Assembly: GCF_019021925.1 (NCBI RefSeq)
Contig: NZ_CP058990.1
Span: forward strand, 922,001-986,000
DNA: 64,000 bases
DNA from: Cellulophaga sp. HaHaR_3_176
GTDB taxonomy: Bacteria; Bacteroidota; Bacteroidia; Flavobacteriales; Flavobacteriaceae
Direction: 5' to 3'
In this document: positions 52,294 through 60,791 of the stretch, one piece after another
How the letters are laid out: every line of letters begins with the position of its first letter
Numbering within the stretch: the stretch's first letter is position 1
Notes under the pieces: model-generated
What the model was told of the DNA's origin: nothing
The model's input: only the letters and a program-made list of their open reading frames with translations
Databases searched by the model: none
Translations under genes and position numbers: made by a program

Positions 52294-54828
52294 ATGACAA
52301 AACCAGCAGAAGTCCCTGAATTCACCTATTATAAAATGGATGAATATTATGAAGATATTAAAAAGTGTAAAAACTTTCCAGAAGATTTTTACTATGAAAT
52401 TTTTACGATTGCAAAAGCAACCTCAGATAAAAAAAATAGAGCAGAGTGTGCTAACATTATAAAAAAACAAGCCCCAGAAGCTTTGCAACTAGCCTTTAAA
52501 AGCCGAAAAAAAATAACACAAAAAGGAAGAAACGCAGCTAGAATGATTTCCTTTTTAGAATACGGGTTGCTATCTAAAGACTTAGACCTTCTTAAATTAT
52601 ATGATCTAATGACGAGAAAGAATAGAAAACTGGGATTTTTTAGGTTTTCGGTAGATTTTTTAGATCGCTTGTTAGAACATCCTCATATATTAAGACGATT
52701 TAATGGCGTAAAAAGTTTAGAAATCCATTTAAAAGGACAAGGCAATAAATATGATAGTATTCTTAATGAGATATCAAAATTAACGTCGTTAGAAGAAATA
52801 GATCTCGAGGGAGAGTTTGAGCAACTACCAGAGGATTTTGGTAATTTATCAAAATTAAAAGAATTAAAGCTTGTTGCGCCTTGTTTAAAAAGGTTTCCAA
52901 GTACAATGTCTCAGTTAACATCCTTAAAAAAAATACGTATAGAAGGTGATTATTGGATTGGAAAAATTATTCCTAATATGAATCTAACCGATTTTAATTG
53001 GCTTACAAAACTTACTAAATTAAAAGTGTTCAAACTACGTTATGTAGGCGTGCAAGACCTATCTCAAGTCGTGTTTCCTGCATCCTTAAAACGTATAGAA
53101 TTGTTTTACTTAAATGAATTAACAACATTACCTAAAGATGTTAGTCATTTAAAGCAACTAAAAAAGTTTCAGATTTTATCTAAAAGCATAGATAACTTAC
53201 CAAGTGGTTTTGAAGATTTACCAAAATTAGAGCTTTTTGAACTTAACGCCCCTAAGATAGATTCCTTATCAGCTACCTTATTTTTTGGCGATGCGTCTAG
53301 ATGTTTTGGAGATACACCTAGACCTGAATTAATAACAAAAATTACATATAGCGAAACTAATATTTCACCAATGACGGAAATTAGTCTGCGAGAATCTATA
53401 GAAATAGATTCACCCAAACTACTTAATTTCGTGTTAGATAACGCGTCGTTTTTCCCTAATTTAAAGACGATAACTATAGATTGTGAAGCACCAGAAACCC
53501 CACATAAAACATCATTAGCTGCATTTAAAAATTTAACAACGCTTCATTACAAACTAGAACATAAACTAGATTGGCTTTTTGAAGGGATTGAGCAATGTAC
53601 AAAACTTAAAAATATTGAATTATACAGATTTCAAGAGTGGCATACTAAAGATATAAAATTAGCTGTTAGAATTTTCCCTTCAGTATTTTCAAAAATTGAA
53701 CAGTTAGATAACCTGACGATTAAAAATGCGAGTGCTTTAGTTGCAGACACTGACCATTTACCTAAGCATATTACCAATTTAACTATTTCTGAAATTAAAG
53801 GCATAAAAGCAGGAACAGAACCTTTTGAGGTGTTTAATGTGGAAGTTAAAGCCACACCAATTCTTAATTTAGAGGAATTTTATGCAGTAATTAGTGCGGC
53901 TAAATTTAATCTTGGACATAGAAATAATGATGTAAATAATGTTTTAAATTTTGAAACTTTTAGACATCCTGAAAAAATTGAATCGTTTGATTTTACCAGT
54001 GATGTGAGTCAGTTAGATAGCTTACTTAAAAACTTCATAAATTTAAAAGAGCTTACCATTACGTTTAAAAAAGCCAATCCCGAACATAACAATGTATTAA
54101 CGGCCTATAAACACAACAATTTAAAAGTGTTAAGAATTGATGATTATAACGGAACTACCGAAGCCTTAGAGCGTTTATTAGCCCAGATACCAAATCTTGA
54201 ATTTTTAGGGATATTTGAAGCCAAAGGCTTTGATGCTTTTCCTGCTGTAAATTTGCCTCAGCTTAAAAAATTAAGAATGCAAAGTGTAGCTTTTAAAACC
54301 ATAGACAACCTAAACGTTGAAACTATTGAAGCGGTAAAACTGATACATTGTGATCATATTAACGATGAAAGTATTGAAGCAATATCGAATTGGAGTTCTT
54401 TAAAACACCTTTGGTTAGAAGGCTTAAATGAAAATGGAGGCACATATCCAGAATCAATTTCTGAGTTGAATTTAGAAACACTTTTTATTAGCGCACATAA
54501 CAGAGAAGAAAAAATACCAACTTGGATTGCGAATCTAAAAAATCTACGTGTTTTAGGAATAAACAATTTTAAGCAAGTTGTTTTACCGGTAGAACTAGCC
54601 ACATTAACACAGCTTGAAGTATTAAGTATTAGTGGTTGTGATTTTTCTGAAAAAGTATCCGAAGACTTTAGAAATATGAATTTAAAGAAGTTGGTATACT
54701 GGACCTCTAAATTTAATGGTAGTAATATGAAATCTGAACTCTACGAGCCTTTAGAAAATAAATTGGTATCTCAAAGAGATTTTGATGATGTAGATAGTGA
54801 AGCGCCTTTTAGGGTGGAATTAAAATAA
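52294..54828 (+). CDS. Cytoplasmic leucine-rich repeat protein, paralogue B
   Basis: 844 residues, a full-length paralogue of the preceding gene. The N-terminal block (CKNFPEDFYYEIFTIAKATS, IIKKQAPEALQLAFKSRKKI) is almost the same. The LRR body follows the same order (LTSLEEIDLEGEFEQLPEDF; LKNLRVLGINNFKQVVLPVE), ending in the same KFNGSNMK stretch. The copies differ mainly in the middle repeats. It lies 78 nt after paralogue A with no clear promoter, so it is probably co-transcribed. Function unknown. Confidence 0.8.
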   Translation: MTKPAEVPEFTYYKMDEYYEDIKKCKNFPEDFYYEIFTIAKATSDKKNRAECANIIKKQAPEALQLAFKSRKKITQKGRNAARMISFLEYGLLSKDLDLLKLYDLMTRKNRKLGFFRFSVDFLDRLLEHPHILRRFNGVKSLEIHLKGQGNKYDSILNEISKLTSLEEIDLEGEFEQLPEDFGNLSKLKELKLVAPCLKRFPSTMSQLTSLKKIRIEGDYWIGKIIPNMNLTDFNWLTKLTKLKVFKLRYVGVQDLSQVVFPASLKRIELFYLNELTTLPKDVSHLKQLKKFQILSKSIDNLPSGFEDLPKLELFELNAPKIDSLSATLFFGDASRCFGDTPRPELITKITYSETNISPMTEISLRESIEIDSPKLLNFVLDNASFFPNLKTITIDCEAPETPHKTSLAAFKNLTTLHYKLEHKLDWLFEGIEQCTKLKNIELYRFQEWHTKDIKLAVRIFPSVFSKIEQLDNLTIKNASALVADTDHLPKHITNLTISEIKGIKAGTEPFEVFNVEVKATPILNLEEFYAVISAAKFNLGHRNNDVNNVLNFETFRHPEKIESFDFTSDVSQLDSLLKNFINLKELTITFKKANPEHNNVLTAYKHNNLKVLRIDDYNGTTEALERLLAQIPNLEFLGIFEAKGFDAFPAVNLPQLKKLRMQSVAFKTIDNLNVETIEAVKLIHCDHINDESIEAISNWSSLKHLWLEGLNENGGTYPESISELNLETLFISAHNREEKIPTWIANLKNLRVLGINNFKQVVLPVELATLTQLEVLSISGCDFSEKVSEDFRNMNLKKLVYWTSKFNGSNMKSELYEPLENKLVSQRDFDDVDSEAPFRVELK

Positions 54829-54856
54829 CAGCATTATCATTCCTATTTTTATTACT

Positions 54857-54946
54857 CGTAATTGTTTTAAAAAAAAATAACAATTACGACATCTATCCAT
54901 AGCACTTAAATAATCTAGTATTGTAATAGTACAGTACTAGATTTTG
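54857..54946 (+). terminator. Two AT-rich hairpins after the LRR operon
   Basis: CGTAATTGTT (54857-54866) pairs with AACAATTACG (54879-54888). Further on AATCTAGTA (54912-54920) pairs with TACTAGATT (54935-54943), followed by TT. One of the two probably ends the LRR transcript. Confidence 0.45.
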
Positions 54947-54986
54947 TGTTTTTTAATAGCTATCTAATTTCCAGCAGAAACTTTTG

Positions 54987-54994
54987 TAAATTTG
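54987..54994 (+). promoter_or_regulatory. -7 box of the CstA-family gene
   Basis: TAAATTTG matches TAnnTTTG within CTTTTGTAAATTTGCG. A weak TTT lies 16 nt upstream. The leader would be about 104 nt long. Confidence 0.5.
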
Positions 54995-55006
54995 CGCGCC
55001 TAATTT

Positions 55007-55040
55007 AGGGTACACCCTATTTTATACGGTGTAAAATTTT
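55007..55040 (+). promoter_or_regulatory. Two mutually exclusive small hairpins in the cstA leader
   Basis: AGGGT (55007-55011) can pair with ACCCT (55014-55018), while TACACC (55011-55016) can pair with GGTGTA (55028-55033), which is followed by AAAATTTTT. They share bases, so only one forms at a time. The layout is like a small attenuator, but stems are short. Confidence 0.3.
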
Positions 55041-55104
55041 TGATGAATACTATTAAAAATAGAACACTTATAGGTGTCTTTTTTATAGTTCAACAATACA
55101 AAAT

Positions 55105-56523
55105 ATGATCACATTTATAATTGCTTTTATTCTATTAATAATAGGGTACTTTACATACGGTAAATTCGTAGACAAAACTTTTAATTCTGACGCTAACAAA
55201 ACTACACCTGCACATACCTTACAAGATGGGGTAGATTTTGTGCCTATGAATAGTAATAAAAACTCTTTTATTCAAATTTTGAATATTGCGGGAGTTGGTC
55301 CCATTTTTGGGCCAATACTAGGTGCATTATACGGTCCATCTGCTTTTTTATGGATTGTTTTCGGGTCTATATTTGCCGGAGGAGTACATGATTACCTAAC
55401 AGGAATGATTTCTATACGCTTTGGAGGAGCACATTTGCCAGCCATGGCATCACGGTTTTTGGGTAAATCATTTAGCCACGTTGTTAATTTATTCACCTTA
55501 TTACTTTTAGTATTGGTAGGTACCGTTTTTGTTACCGCACCAGCTGAAATGATTAATGCATTAATAGGCAGCGATACTGACTATCTAAAAATAATTATTC
55601 TAGGTATTTTTATCTATTATATTATTGCTACAGTATTGCCTATAGATAAAATAATAGGAAAAATATATCCTATTTTAGGCATGTTATTAATTCTTAGTGC
55701 TATCGGAATTTGTATCGGAATGTTTATTTACGGAGACCCATTGCCAGAACTAACGCTAGAAAATTTACATCCTAAAAAAATACCATATTACCCAGTAATT
55801 TTTCTAACTATATCTTGTGGTGCCTTATCTGGTTTTCATGCCACACAGTCGCCTATTATTTCGCGTACTATAGATAATGAAAAAGATGGTAGAAAGGTTT
55901 TTTATGGTATGATGATTTTAGAAGCTTTTATTGCCATGATTTGGGCAGCTGCTTCTATGAGTTTATTAAATCCAGAAGAGTTAAGTGCACTATTGGAAGA
56001 GGGGGGACCTGCAGCTGTAGTAAATAAAATTGCCATTATATTATTAGGTACTGTTGGTGGTACTGTTGCTATTATTGGAGTTATTGTGTTACCTATTACT
56101 TCAGGTGACACTTCTTTTAGAGCAGCACGTATGATTATTGCAGATTACTTAAAAATTGATCAAAAAGTATTGCGTAATAGGTTTGCTGTGGCAATTCCTT
56201 TATTTGCTATTTCTTTTATACTTACCAATATGGATTTTCAACTGCTATGGCGTTATTTTTCATGGTCTAACCAAGTTACAGCCGCTATTGCCTTATGGAT
56301 AGGTACGGTATATTTATATCAAAACAAAAAACAATATATCATTGCGTTAGTACCAGCATTTTTTATTACTTCGGTAATATTTTCATACATATTTTATGAC
56401 CCAACTATTGGTTTTAATTTAAGTCCTACCACATCTAACTGGGCCGGTTTATTAATTACATGCCTGTTAACGGCTTTCTTTTTTAGAGTAATGAAAAAAA
56501 GAAAAACACAAGAAGTTCAATAA
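55105..56523 (+). CDS. cstA: CstA-family peptide/carboxylate transporter (short form)
   Basis: 472 residues, about twelve to thirteen membrane helices. The family core is clear: LNIAGVGPIFGPILGALYGP (about 54-73), GGVHDYLTGMISIRFGGAHL (about 93-112), CGALSGFHATQSPIISRT and PITSGDTSFRAARMIIADYL. CstA proteins are induced by carbon starvation and take up peptides or pyruvate in E. coli. The long E. coli CstA has about 700 residues; this short form lacks the C-terminal extension and occurs in many Bacteroidota. The substrate here is not known. Confidence 0.9.
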   Translation: MITFIIAFILLIIGYFTYGKFVDKTFNSDANKTTPAHTLQDGVDFVPMNSNKNSFIQILNIAGVGPIFGPILGALYGPSAFLWIVFGSIFAGGVHDYLTGMISIRFGGAHLPAMASRFLGKSFSHVVNLFTLLLLVLVGTVFVTAPAEMINALIGSDTDYLKIIILGIFIYYIIATVLPIDKIIGKIYPILGMLLILSAIGICIGMFIYGDPLPELTLENLHPKKIPYYPVIFLTISCGALSGFHATQSPIISRTIDNEKDGRKVFYGMMILEAFIAMIWAAASMSLLNPEELSALLEEGGPAAVVNKIAIILLGTVGGTVAIIGVIVLPITSGDTSFRAARMIIADYLKIDQKVLRNRFAVAIPLFAISFILTNMDFQLLWRYFSWSNQVTAAIALWIGTVYLYQNKKQYIIALVPAFFITSVIFSYIFYDPTIGFNLSPTTSNWAGLLITCLLTAFFFRVMKKRKTQEVQ

Positions 56524-56546
56524 AATTACAGTTTTTATAGTTTATT

Positions 56547-56574
56547 AAAGTCACCCATTTGGGTGACTTTTTTT
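56547..56574 (+). terminator. Rho-independent terminator of the cstA gene
   Basis: AAAGTCACCC (56547-56556) pairs with GGGTGACTTT (56561-56570) around ATTT, and four more T follow. It lies 24 nt beyond the stop. Confidence 0.9.
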
Positions 56575-56701
56575 ATTCAAATTATACTCGTTTTAATAGT
56601 TTTCAAGGCAATAAATAATGAGTATACTTTGTTTTTAGAATAGAAAGTCCTCACGGATTACAGTGATAGAAATTAGAAAATGATATAGTACATTTGATAG
56701 T

Positions 56702-57697
56702 ATGGATATAGGATTTAAAGAGATATTAATAAGCATTGTTATTTTAATTGTAATAGTCTTTTACGGCTTGAAAGCAAAATATATGGTATCAGAAAAGGTA
56801 GCCACTCAAAACTTAGAAACCTTTTTAGCTGCTAATTATGGAGAACTTTTAGAGTATAGTGACTTAAAACGATTTTTTAATTCAGGTAATATGAACCCGA
56901 ATTGTTTTTCGGTAAGGGTATATCAAAAAAAAGAACCTAGAGTAGAGCTTTTCATCACTTTTGATGCTAAAACCATAGCAACACAAACCGATATAGCTTC
57001 TGATTATCCAGATGGATTATCTTTTCATGAACGGTATTTACAACGAATTGCTGTAGTTGAAATACATGATGTTATTTCTGCAAAAATGAAACCTCTTGGG
57101 GTTGATTTAGTTTGGGATTATAATGAAGTGTTTTTTAATCTTGAAGCAAAATATTCAGAGGCTGAGGTGCTTGAGAAATCGGATTACTTTCTAAGCCTGT
57201 TTAAAGTTGAAGATTCTGAGCTTTTAGGTTATTATCATGAACTTTCTTTAATCTTAAATATTACATCAAAAAATAATATTAGCTTAGTACGAGAGTTAGT
57301 GCAAGAAGATGGTATTTGGAGTTTTAAAACGATAAAATTATACACTAAAGCTGCTGATTTTGAACGTATAAGAAATGACATAAAGAAAGAGTTAACTACG
57401 TATTTAGATGCGAACTACCCAACACAAAAACTGTATGATTATTACGATACGTATGTGGCACCGAATGATTTTTCTAAGCTGCTTTATATTGAGTTTACAG
57501 AAGCTGAAAAAACCAAGCAAGAAAAGGAAAAACAGCAAAAAGGAGTTTGGGTTTCTCCAGTTACAGGCTATACTGTTATGTACTGGAATTTAGAAAAAGG
57601 AAACATAAAGCAAATTGGTTTTGTAGCGACAGATAATACCATCATTATGGAAGATGTTTTAGAAAAAGAAATAGCTGTTTTTTTAGAGCGGGCATAG
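56702..57697 (+). CDS. Hypothetical protein with one N-terminal membrane anchor
   Basis: 331 residues. A single helix at about 8-25 (ILISIVILIVIVFYGLKAK) anchors a soluble remainder. That part is alpha/beta in character (SFHERYLQRIAVVEIHDVIS, ELTTYLDANYPTQKLYDYYD) and not recognised. It is transcribed alone between the cstA terminator and the array of cassettes, and its end is the last plus-strand gene of the window. Confidence 0.65.
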   Translation: MDIGFKEILISIVILIVIVFYGLKAKYMVSEKVATQNLETFLAANYGELLEYSDLKRFFNSGNMNPNCFSVRVYQKKEPRVELFITFDAKTIATQTDIASDYPDGLSFHERYLQRIAVVEIHDVISAKMKPLGVDLVWDYNEVFFNLEAKYSEAEVLEKSDYFLSLFKVEDSELLGYYHELSLILNITSKNNISLVRELVQEDGIWSFKTIKLYTKAADFERIRNDIKKELTTYLDANYPTQKLYDYYDTYVAPNDFSKLLYIEFTEAEKTKQEKEKQQKGVWVSPVTGYTVMYWNLEKGNIKQIGFVATDNTIIMEDVLEKEIAVFLERA

Positions 57698-57765
57698 GCG
57701 TTCTGAGTTAGTGTAATTGTTAATCGATGTCATGTATCAATAACTTTCTTTGTTGTAACCAGTTT

Positions 57766-58542
57766 TTATTCGTTTTTGAAAATCCATTCCATATTTAAAA
57801 ATTCATAAATAAGGCTTGATGAATTTTCAATAGAATTTTTTATATCGTTTTTATCTCTTTTTTTTACTGATTTTCCGAATTTCTCTATAAGTTGACTATT
57901 CAATAAGTCTCGCTGATTTAAAGTCAATACCGAGCATTGTTCATCTTTGTTATTAAGACTCTCTTTAACTAGCGTCAAACGAATTTCAAGCGAAATTTCT
58001 TTAATTGAACTTAAATTAATTTTGTTTTGCTTGATCAATAATTTATTCCTTTCTATTACTTCATTTACGGGATGTTTTTTTAAAATTATAAAATTCAAAA
58101 ACTCATAATTCAATGCAGTTAAGTCATTTATTAAAAAGGATAAATCAATTGCTGATTTTCTTATTTTTCTGTTCTCACTTTGGGTATATTTATATATACT
58201 GTCATTAGCTATAGAGAGATGATTTAATGCTTCATTATATGCATCGATGTTCGCTATTAATATTTTAGTATTAGTATTATTTTCAAGTTTTGAATAAAAT
58301 TTATTTGTCGCTTCATTAAGTTTTGAAAAGATTTCTATACAATCGTTAACAAATTTAAATTCTTCATTTTCAGATTCAACCTTTATTTTCATATATGACA
58401 ATTCTCTCATTTGGTCAATTTTTTTAGCAGACACTAACTCTCTAGGAAGAAGCTTCTCAGAAGCTATTATAGCTATGTTAGTTTTACTATTTCCAAAAAT
58501 AATTGCGGTTATAAAAAACGATAATATTATAAGTATTCTCAT
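57766..58542 (-). CDS. Exported hypothetical protein, cassette gene
   Basis: 258 residues, signal-like N-terminus (MRILIILSFFITAIIFG), then an all-helical body (FSKLNEATNKFYSKLENNTN, IRKSAIDLSFLINDLTALNY). Not recognised. It is the most downstream gene of the same-strand series separated by attC-like palindromes. An attC-like site starts 16 nt before its start codon. Downstream, 57698-57765 holds only an unclear remnant of such a site. Confidence 0.6.
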   Translation of the reverse strand: MRILIILSFFITAIIFGNSKTNIAIIASEKLLPRELVSAKKIDQMRELSYMKIKVESENEEFKFVNDCIEIFSKLNEATNKFYSKLENNTNTKILIANIDAYNEALNHLSIANDSIYKYTQSENRKIRKSAIDLSFLINDLTALNYEFLNFIILKKHPVNEVIERNKLLIKQNKINLSSIKEISLEIRLTLVKESLNNKDEQCSVLTLNQRDLLNSQLIEKFGKSVKKRDKNDIKNSIENSSSLIYEFLNMEWIFKNE

Positions 58543-58557
58543 AGTTTTTTTGAAATG

Positions 58558-58756
58558 GTGTAGAACGTCTCGTATATGAAAAGTAGCGCTGAAAAAGGCG
58601 ATAACTTTTCGGTTAAGTACGAGCCGAATTTTTTAATTTTCTTATTACCTTTATTTATCAATAAGCCAAATTTAAAAATTTGGCGACCTTGCAAAAATGC
58701 TCGAACCTTTGTGTTGGCAACGACTCGCACTATGTTTTATATAAGTTGTTAGCCAC
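58558..58756 (-). repeat. attC-like imperfect palindrome 1
   Basis: The ends GTGTAGAACGTCTCGTATAT (58558 on) and, on the other strand, GTGGCTAACAACTTATATAA (58756 back) are related inverted arms, each leading to an AGTAGCG or TAGTGCG block. The right end has GTTAGCC, close to the attC core GTTRRRY. The site follows the stop of the beta-lactamase-like gene by 2 nt. The interior is unique sequence. Confidence 0.6.
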
Positions 58757-58758
58757 AG

Positions 58759-59874
58759 TTATTTCTTCAGTTTCTGTATTTCGGGAACAATATATTCGTC
58801 CAATAATTTTGTTGTTTGGTTATGCGATTCCATTCCTCCATTAAAATATGTGCTTGTTAAAACAACTACTAAATCTAAATCAGGGAAAACAGCTATTTTG
58901 TTACCACCTGTTCCTGACATAAAGTACGCCTTTTCTTTATTCTCTTTTCCAAATTCGGAAAGCCACCATAAATATCCATATTCATAATCAAACATACCAA
59001 CTTCTGAATGTGCTGTTGTCGATTGTTTTATAAAGTCAGTCGATATAATTTGTTCGTTATTCCATTTGCCACTGTTCAAGTATAATTGCCCGAGTTTGAG
59101 GAAATCCCTACTTTTTAGTCCTAAACCTCCACCTGTCATTGGTAAACCTGTCGGTGTTATTTGCCAATGGTAATCTGTGATGCCTAATTTTGAGAAAAGA
59201 GCTTTGTCTGCATAATTTTCCAATGAGCCTGAAACGCTATTAATTATATCGCCCAAAACAACAACTCCTGCTGTACAATAACTAAAACTTCTGCCGTATT
59301 TTGTGTCTTTTGGTTTAGTTTTCCATTCGGGAAATCCTTTTATCGGCAAGTCCCAATAAAATTTAACCCAATCTTCGATTATATACATTTTTTCTTCTTG
59401 ACCGCGAGAATTTTGGTCCCAATCATCGCATTCCAAAATCGAAGACATCGTTAACAAATCCTCAATGGTAATTTCGTCTTTTCGGCTGTCGGAATTTTGT
59501 AAATCTTTGACTTTTGAATATTTGGATGCTTTTTCATTGACCGATTTTAACGAGCCATCTTTAATTAAACTACCAATAAGAGTTCCTGTTATAGTTTTTG
59601 TTGCGGAACGAGTATTATGTTTCGTGTCAGAATTGTTGTCGTTGTAATAATTTTCAAAAATAACTTTTCCGTTATGGGCAATTACAACGCTGGAAATCTC
59701 TTTAAAGTGGCCTTTGGTTATAAGGCTGTCCATTTTTTGGATTTTCGTGTTATTTTTTAGTTGATTTTCCGTTTTCCAACCGTCGTTGTTTTCGATTGGC
59801 GTAAATGGATTATTTTGTGCGTTTAGATTGAAGCTGATAAACGCAATTAATCCAAGAAGATTGATTTTTTTCAT
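58759..59874 (-). CDS. Serine hydrolase, class C beta-lactamase/DD-peptidase family (PF00144)
   Basis: 371 residues with a signal peptide (MKKINLLGLIAFISFNLNAQ). The active-site serine is Ser90 in SATK (Ser90, Lys93). Tyr199 in SYCTAG stands in for the YxN motif, and SGTGGNK (320-326) for the third motif. TMSSILECDDW and a G-L-x-x-K-x-R-D-F-L-K-L-G-Q-L-Y-L-N-S block are typical of the broad serine beta-lactamase-like family, most of which are esterases or peptidases. Resistance to beta-lactams cannot be claimed. A cassette gene: attC-like sites lie on both sides. Confidence 0.88.
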   Translation of the reverse strand: MKKINLLGLIAFISFNLNAQNNPFTPIENNDGWKTENQLKNNTKIQKMDSLITKGHFKEISSVVIAHNGKVIFENYYNDNNSDTKHNTRSATKTITGTLIGSLIKDGSLKSVNEKASKYSKVKDLQNSDSRKDEITIEDLLTMSSILECDDWDQNSRGQEEKMYIIEDWVKFYWDLPIKGFPEWKTKPKDTKYGRSFSYCTAGVVVLGDIINSVSGSLENYADKALFSKLGITDYHWQITPTGLPMTGGGLGLKSRDFLKLGQLYLNSGKWNNEQIISTDFIKQSTTAHSEVGMFDYEYGYLWWLSEFGKENKEKAYFMSGTGGNKIAVFPDLDLVVVLTSTYFNGGMESHNQTTKLLDEYIVPEIQKLKK

Positions 59875-59953
59875 TTGTTGATTAGATTTTTGATTGATGA
59901 TTTTATCTATCTGACGCCAATGTTCAATTTATGTTACGTTTTTTTTTATAATT

Positions 59954-60103
59954 GTGGCTAACATTTATGTATAAGAATAGTTGCGTGTTTGTAACGTCTG
60001 ATTTTCCGAAGGAAAATCCATAAGATTTAGCGACTTCATAAATATACACAGACCTTTCGTTTTCACCCTAAAGTCCGCATTACGTTTAGGCATTGTTGGC
60101 AAC
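59954..60103 (-). repeat. attC-like imperfect palindrome 2
   Basis: Arms GTGGCTAACATTTATGTATA (59954 on) and, on the other strand, TTGCCAACAATGCCTAAACG (60101 back) are inverted relatives of each other, with TTGCG/ATGCG at their inner ends. The inside (60015-60062) is almost identical to 63942-63989 in site 4: ATCCATAAGATTTAGCGACT, then AAATATACACAGACCTTTCG. Confidence 0.65.
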
Positions 60104-60109
60104 AGTTAT

Positions 60110-60643
60110 TTATTTCCATTCCCATGATAAATTTTCGAACAAGGGGATTTTCAATTCTTCCCATTTCGTCTTAATTAATTCCCAGTTATCGATTCCTTTT
60201 TTTGAAATAATAAATGAAGTGCCATTTGTAAGTTTAATAAAAAAATTATTTTGAGTTTCATTAATTTTTTCAATTTCAGATATTTTAGTTTTCCTTTCTC
60301 CGTCATTCTCTTTGGTAATTATATGTTCAGAAGTAAACTCCATAGTTTCTTTTTCTCCGACCCTGTCAGCGTAACTGTTTTTCACAATCTTTGTGTAGTG
60401 TTTTCTAAGTTTCGTTTTGTAAATTTTGGTATAGAAAACTAAAGTTAAGATTGCTGAAATTACCAATAATACTGCAAATATCGTTTGGTTGTGATTATAC
60501 AAATCAAAAGCAAAATATAGTAAAAGTCCAACCAGAAATACTTTGGATATATTTAGGGTTTTCATCGTGTTCTTGTTTTCGTCTATTGAAAATAAATGAT
60601 ATTCGATGAAGTTTTCTTCTCTTAATATATACTCAATTTTCAT
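60110..60643 (-). CDS. YcxB-like membrane protein, cassette gene
   Basis: 177 residues with two membrane helices (about 32-48 and 52-70: FLVGLLLYFAFDLYNHNQTI, FAVLLVISAILTLVFYTK). The C-terminal half has the YcxB-like pattern: TMEFTSEHIITKENDGERKT, followed by a TKISEIEKINETQNNFFIKL strand region. YcxB-like proteins have a PH-like fold and unknown function. The stop is followed within a few bases by attC-like site 2, and site 3 ends just upstream of its start. This exact packing is the mark of a cassette. Confidence 0.7.
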   Translation of the reverse strand: MKIEYILREENFIEYHLFSIDENKNTMKTLNISKVFLVGLLLYFAFDLYNHNQTIFAVLLVISAILTLVFYTKIYKTKLRKHYTKIVKNSYADRVGEKETMEFTSEHIITKENDGERKTKISEIEKINETQNNFFIKLTNGTSFIISKKGIDNWELIKTKWEELKIPLFENLSWEWK

Positions 60644-60657
60644 TCTTGCTTATAATT

Positions 60658-60791
60658 GTTGCCAACGGTCTAGTATAAGAATAGTAGCGGATTATTACTC
60701 ACTAGCTTTTCGGTTTATACCTGTCCTTTGTTTTATTATTTATCTTTCGTTTAAGCACCAAAACCGCTATTTTTTATATACGTTGTTGGGC
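60658..60791 (-). repeat. attC-like imperfect palindrome 3
   Basis: Outer arms GTTGCCAACGGTCTAGTATA (60658 on) and, on the other strand, GCCCAACAACGTATATAAAA (60791 back). Both run into TAGTAGCGG or ATAGCGG. GTTGGGC at 60785-60791 fits the attC core GTTRRRY exactly. The stop codon of hamB lies inside the right arm, so the last codons (NAQQRI) are encoded by the repeat. Confidence 0.7.

Noticed and set aside
57698..57765. A fifth attC-like site after the last cassette gene
   Set aside because: GTTGTAACC and a few similar bases are present, but no second arm can be aligned with confidence. It may be a worn remnant.
58539..58730. 63-codon open frame on the minus strand before the exported hypothetical gene
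   Set aside because: It lies almost entirely inside attC-like palindrome 1, has no recognisable domain, and overlaps the next gene start. It is most likely chance.
58759..59874. Antibiotic resistance gene (beta-lactamase)
   Set aside because: The family contains mostly esterases and peptidases, and the YxN motif is altered (Tyr-Cys-Thr). Fold similarity alone does not support resistance.
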